NCBI GenBank assembly: GCA_036417435.1
Contig: CM070899.1
Coordinates: 168,173,494-168,237,493 of the forward strand
DNA: 64,000 bases
From: Inia geoffrensis
Taxonomy: Eukaryota > Chordata > Mammalia > Artiodactyla > Iniidae
Direction of reading: 5' to 3'
Shown: positions 59,946-64,000 of the stretch, in pieces
Position numbering within the stretch: position 1 is the first letter of the stretch
Layout: each line of letters opens with the position of its first letter
Notes under the pieces: model-generated
Seen by the model: the letters and a program-made list of their open reading frames with translations, nothing else
Database searches by the model: none
What the model was told of the DNA's origin: nothing
Translations under genes and position numbers: made by a program

Positions 59946-62827
59946 TGTGTGTGTGTGTGCGCGTGTGCGCACGTGTTATATAAATGCATGTTTATGTGTT
60001 GATGAGAGAAGAGAGGACTGTGAGTTTTTGTTGGGAAACCATTAATTGTCACTTGAGAATGATGGAGCATTATAGGAAATACATATCACCGATTCAGGAT
60101 TGACTCTCTAATTTGATTCAGATTAGTGAATTGATCACACTCTTGTTTGATTCAAATTCACACTGTTATTCCATATGCTAATGAGCTAAAGAGAATATAC
60201 TTTAATTAAAAACTTTTTTTTGTTTACTGAGTACCAGCAAGATGTAGGTCAAAGACATTGAGTTCCCTTTTTTTTTCCATATGGCATTTAAAGTATATTT
60301 AGGAAATGCCATTACCAATAATAAAATACAGCACTGAGATTCATCACCCGATTCCTTGATAGACATGAGAGGAAATTAAAATGCAAAGACTGTAAAAGAA
60401 GAGCTGTGTGTATGGTTCTTTAAGGAAATTTTTAAAGAAGTATTTTCAGGTGGGATTTCTCACTGCCTATTTCAGTATCAGCTGCTTCCTGAAACCGAAA
60501 ACTCCTCCCACATTGGCATATTAGAACACTAATGTTATCTTTGATCTGGGTTAGAGATATTATTGTAATTGTTGAGTATTGCTATTTAATTGTAATTTGC
60601 TGGATTGAGATTGCTCTGGCATCTTTTGATGAGTTGCTGGTGAGCTGGGAGGAGTGAGAACCTTGCGAGACAGGATGAAAAGAAGATTTTCAGGTATGAA
60701 CCTAGTGGTTCATGGGATCATTAAGAATGTTTTCCATCTCCGAGTGGTTATGTACTCCCCCCACCCCTGCTCTCACCACTATAATAATAGTATATTTGGC
60801 CTCTGATAAAAGACTGCAGTTTCCTTCCTTTTTTTACATATATCCCCAGACTTTTCATTTCTCCTTACTCTTACCTTGTGGTTTTCTTACAGGTTCAACA
60901 CTCATTCCCTTCTCATGAAAAGATGGGTAATAATCTGATAAATGTGATCATGGTTGAGGCTTATATGTAGACATGGATGATGGGGGTGGGGTCTGATGTC
61001 ACTGTAGCAACCAACGCCACAGCTGTTTATACTACCAGTATCTCTTATTTGCATCTCGTTGGAAAACCTGGGTATTTTCAACACATTACAAGGAGCCCAA
61101 TGATAAATCAGTAAGTCATTGATGTCTTTCACTTCCTATGCTGAACCTCACCCAAACTTAAAAAGTCTTTATTTCCAATTTAGAGTGTTAGTACTGGAGG
61201 GTTTTGTTTTTTTCAGGGGAAGCTTGGATTTTTGCTTTGTGTTGGTGGATTAGGCCGTCACGAAGAGTTAGCTATTTCTCAGGGTCATATTTGTTCTACA
61301 AAACTGCAGAAGGGGAAGGGTTTGGAAAGTACGAATGATTTCCAGTTCTTTAGCACCTCCCCGTTCTCGTGCCCTTGTGTGTGTTTCCACCATCAGGGAG
61401 GTGGTGGGGAATATAAGGAAGCCAGTGATGGTGCTGTGCTACTTGTGTAGCAGTGCAGAAAATGCATTTTTATTTTTCCTTAAGAAAAAGCTCTTGCTGA
61501 ACTTAAAGGGAAACGGAGCTGCACATTCCTGGAAAAACCTTGGTGGGAAACAAAAACTATTTTAGCGCGGTAAATGTGATGCTCGCAGGTAATTGTAAAA
61601 TAATTATCCCCCTTTAGCATCATCACGGTTTAATTGTGCCATCCAATATTCTCATGCTCTGAATCTAGATGTGAAGGGATGGACCCCCCCCCCCCATCTC
61701 CTCCTGGGACTGTCTTTTTCATTTACTGTGAGCTTTGGACTCTTCCGGAAGGACTTTAAAAAGAAAGGGGGAAACATACGGGGGATTTTCAGCAGCTTCA
61801 CTCTGCCCATTTGTTCTAAATCACGACAGAAAGTGATTACTCCAACTGGTTTTATAGAAATACAATTCCACTTATGTGGTTGAAATGCCTTGTGAGCATA
61901 TTTGAGATTTACGCTTTCACCGGAGTTTTATGAACAGTCGGTTTTATGAACTGCAGATTGTATATTATGTTCAGATACTGAGAGTGATGCTTTAAAATCA
62001 GCTGATGATTTAAAATGGAATGCTAATAAATATGTAATCATATGGCTCTCAAAATGACAGATGAGTACAAATTCGGTTTTTCGTTAAATTTTAATTACTC
62101 CATTTGAATGAATGCCTCAGAGCCAACTTGCAGGCAGATGACTAGACCCATTTTTTTTTCCAGTTTTCCCTTCTAAATATGTATGTAAATTAAGTTTAGG
62201 CTGCATTTAGACTAAAATTCCATTTTGGTTTATTATTCTCAACTTTTCTGCCGGACTTGTATGGCCTTTTTACTTAAGGTCAGATTTTAAATAAAGAAAC
62301 CTGTTTGAAAGAGACCTCAGTTTAAATGATCTGTGCTCCCTTTCCAGCAGCAGAAGGGTAAGAGACAGACAGATACAGGATTCCTTTATTAGTGATAGTG
62401 CTTCAAAAATGGGGTCCGTGAAGTGTTTGGATTTTAAGCCTTAATAATGAAAGAAGTCAGAGGTTTGTTTTCTGGGGGAGATTGTTTATGGCTCTGTCGT
62501 GACCATGGAAATCAAGTTCCCCCAACGCAGCAGCTGCTTTGTCTGACATTTATAGGCTCAAACAGGACTGAAGATTTCCGAGGTTCACAGATGATGGTGC
62601 TGACTCACTCCTCAGAGAGAAGGCAATTAATTTCAGCTGATTTCTTTGACACTTGACATCATTTTTGCACAGCTGTAAAAAAAAAAATTTTTTTGAGTGT
62701 CATGGGAGTGAATAGTTCTTCCGCTTCCATACTAGGATCAAAAATTCTATCTTTTTATGCTGAAAGGCTTAATTTTCATGTCTTTTCAGAAGGGAGTTCA
62801 TAGCTGGACTTGGGCTCATTAAATTTT

Positions 62828-63142
62828 TTTTTCATTTAAATTTGTTTGTTTATTTTTGGCTGCATTGGGTCTTCATCGCTGCGTGCGGGCTTTCTCTAGT
62901 TGCTGAGAGCAGGGGCTCCTCTTCGTTGCAGTGCACAGGCTTCTCATTGCGGTGGCTTCTCTTGTTGCGGAGCATGGGCTCTAGGTGCGCGGGCTTCAGT
63001 AGTTTTGGCACATGGGCTCGGTAGTTGTGGCACACGGGCTTAGTTGCTCCATGCATGTGGGATCTTCCTGGGCCAGGGCTCGAACCCGTGACCCCTGCAT
63101 TGGCAGACGGATTCTTAACCACTGCACCACCAGGGAAGTCCC
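62828..63142 (-). mobile_element. CHR-type SINE, long form
   Basis: Minus orientation from tttatttttggctgcattgg to the head complement ggaagtcc. The exact direct repeat gggctcattaaatttt is at 62812-62827 and 63143-63158. Confidence 0.95.
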
Positions 63143-64000
63143 GGGCTCATTAAATTTTAAGGTGGTATTTTAGATCCTTTTCCTTGAATGATGTCTTCCT
63201 ATCTCCTGGTCTCCCCCAATAACAGGAAAGTTGTACCACATTTATGTGACACAAAATCAGTTGGTCCTTTAGGCTAAAAGAGGAAAATAATTTGTTATTC
63301 ACCTGGCTGTAAATGTGTATATAAAATGTGTGCACACACATGTATATATACATATGTATGTACATATAGGTGAAATATATATATGGAAAACTAGCTTGGG
63401 CATAATTCCTCACTTTCTTAAAATATCTTCCATTTAATGGCCTTTGGCTCTAAAAGTTAGGAAATACGTGTACAATGTAACGTGTGTTTAATGGATTCTT
63501 ATGTTCATAACTGAAACGTTTAAGATTCAAGAAGGTTTATTAACATCTTGACCAAAGATGTACCTCATATTAGTGATACTGCTGGAAGTAGTTCTTAGGA
63601 CTTTGTTTTGACTCTTTGGCCCAGAACCTCAGAGTAGCTTTTGTTAAAGGACAGAAAAGAGGGGTCACTGTGATGGTCCTCTCATACCTCTGGGTGCAAA
63701 GCTGAGACTCTTCCCACCCAGCTGAGTGGCTTTTCTCTCCTTGCCAAAAAGTCTCCAGGCTTGGGGACGTTTCTCAGTTGCAGTTGAGTTGTTGCTACTG
63801 TCAAGACCTTATAGGCTTCAGGTAGGAAGAAAGAAAGACTTCACAGAAGCCTGACAGTAGACCCTCCACTGATATTTTTTCGTGTAGACACGCTGGTGCC
63901 CACCAGACCAAATTCCTCACCATGTGCTTCTTGCCTGCTGCCGCCATCTTGTATGGTCCCTACCATTATCCCATAGCTGCCTATCACTGTTGAAAGGAGA

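Larger units (their letters stand above)
56559..64000 (+). other. CELF2: CELF2 intron downstream of the CpG-island exon
   Basis: This is the start of a long intron that runs past the window end. No exon with acceptor plus NGTANKMNG coding was seen. Notable contents are a purine-rich block (57007-57057), a 32-base tandem duplication (59102-59165), a MIR-like remnant near 59.8 kb, a GT/GC-alternating tract (about 59945-59974), a C-run near 61685, and one CHR SINE (62828-63142). Otherwise it is AT-rich with no supported features. Confidence 0.7.

Overview
This window is nuclear DNA from a mammal, almost certainly a cetacean. It carries at least fifteen copies of the tRNA-derived CHR-type SINE (typical head: cttccctggtggcgcagtgg). 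There are also several 3' ends of the artiodactyl/cetacean L1 subfamily, and older mammalian repeats (MIR, L2, MER5A, Tigger, MaLR LTRs). No ruminant BovB or Bov-tA block was recognised. Gene density is very low and splice signals are of vertebrate type. There are no operons, CRISPR arrays or bacterial genes.

The only gene recognised is CELF2 (CUGBP2/ETR-3/NAPOR), on the + strand. Two alternative first coding exons are present. The first encodes MRCPKSAVTMRNEELLL plus two bases (44073-44125, donor AAG|GTATGT). The second encodes a leader beginning MTSAFKLDFLPD and continuing MMVEGRLLVPDR plus two bases (56485-56558, donor AAT|GTGAGT). They lie about 12.4 kb apart. Both end with two bases of a split codon, so both can splice to the same downstream exon, which is outside the window. 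The second exon sits in a strong TATA-less CpG island (about 56.04-56.90 kb). The first follows a purine-rich leader without a CpG island.

Layout: 1-43.9 kb is intergenic sequence or intron of a longer CELF2 transcript. It is dense in repeats: Tigger, MER5A, L1 tails, CHR SINEs, L2 and MIR, a 5'-inverted L1 at 17.8-19.24 kb, an old degenerate L1/HAL1 at about 27.2-29.5 kb, and two solo MaLR-type LTRs at 32.9 and 38.9 kb. From 43.9 to 56.1 kb are the first CELF2 promoter/exon and the intron behind it. From 56.1 to 56.9 kb is the CpG-island promoter/exon. From 56.56 to 64.0 kb is the start of the next, very long intron. From about 42.94 to 62.83 kb I recognise no CHR SINE or young L1, in contrast to the flanks.

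The observations most worth checking are four. An 8-base segment in the first CELF2 exon breaks an otherwise continuous 18-codon upstream extension and leaves an overlapping uORF. One L1 has a twin-priming-type inversion. One L1 tail carries a second copy of its own 3' terminus inside one target-site duplication. CELF2's introns contain GU-repeat tracts of the kind CELF proteins bind. No new genetic system is evident; the interest lies in promoter architecture and transposon structure.
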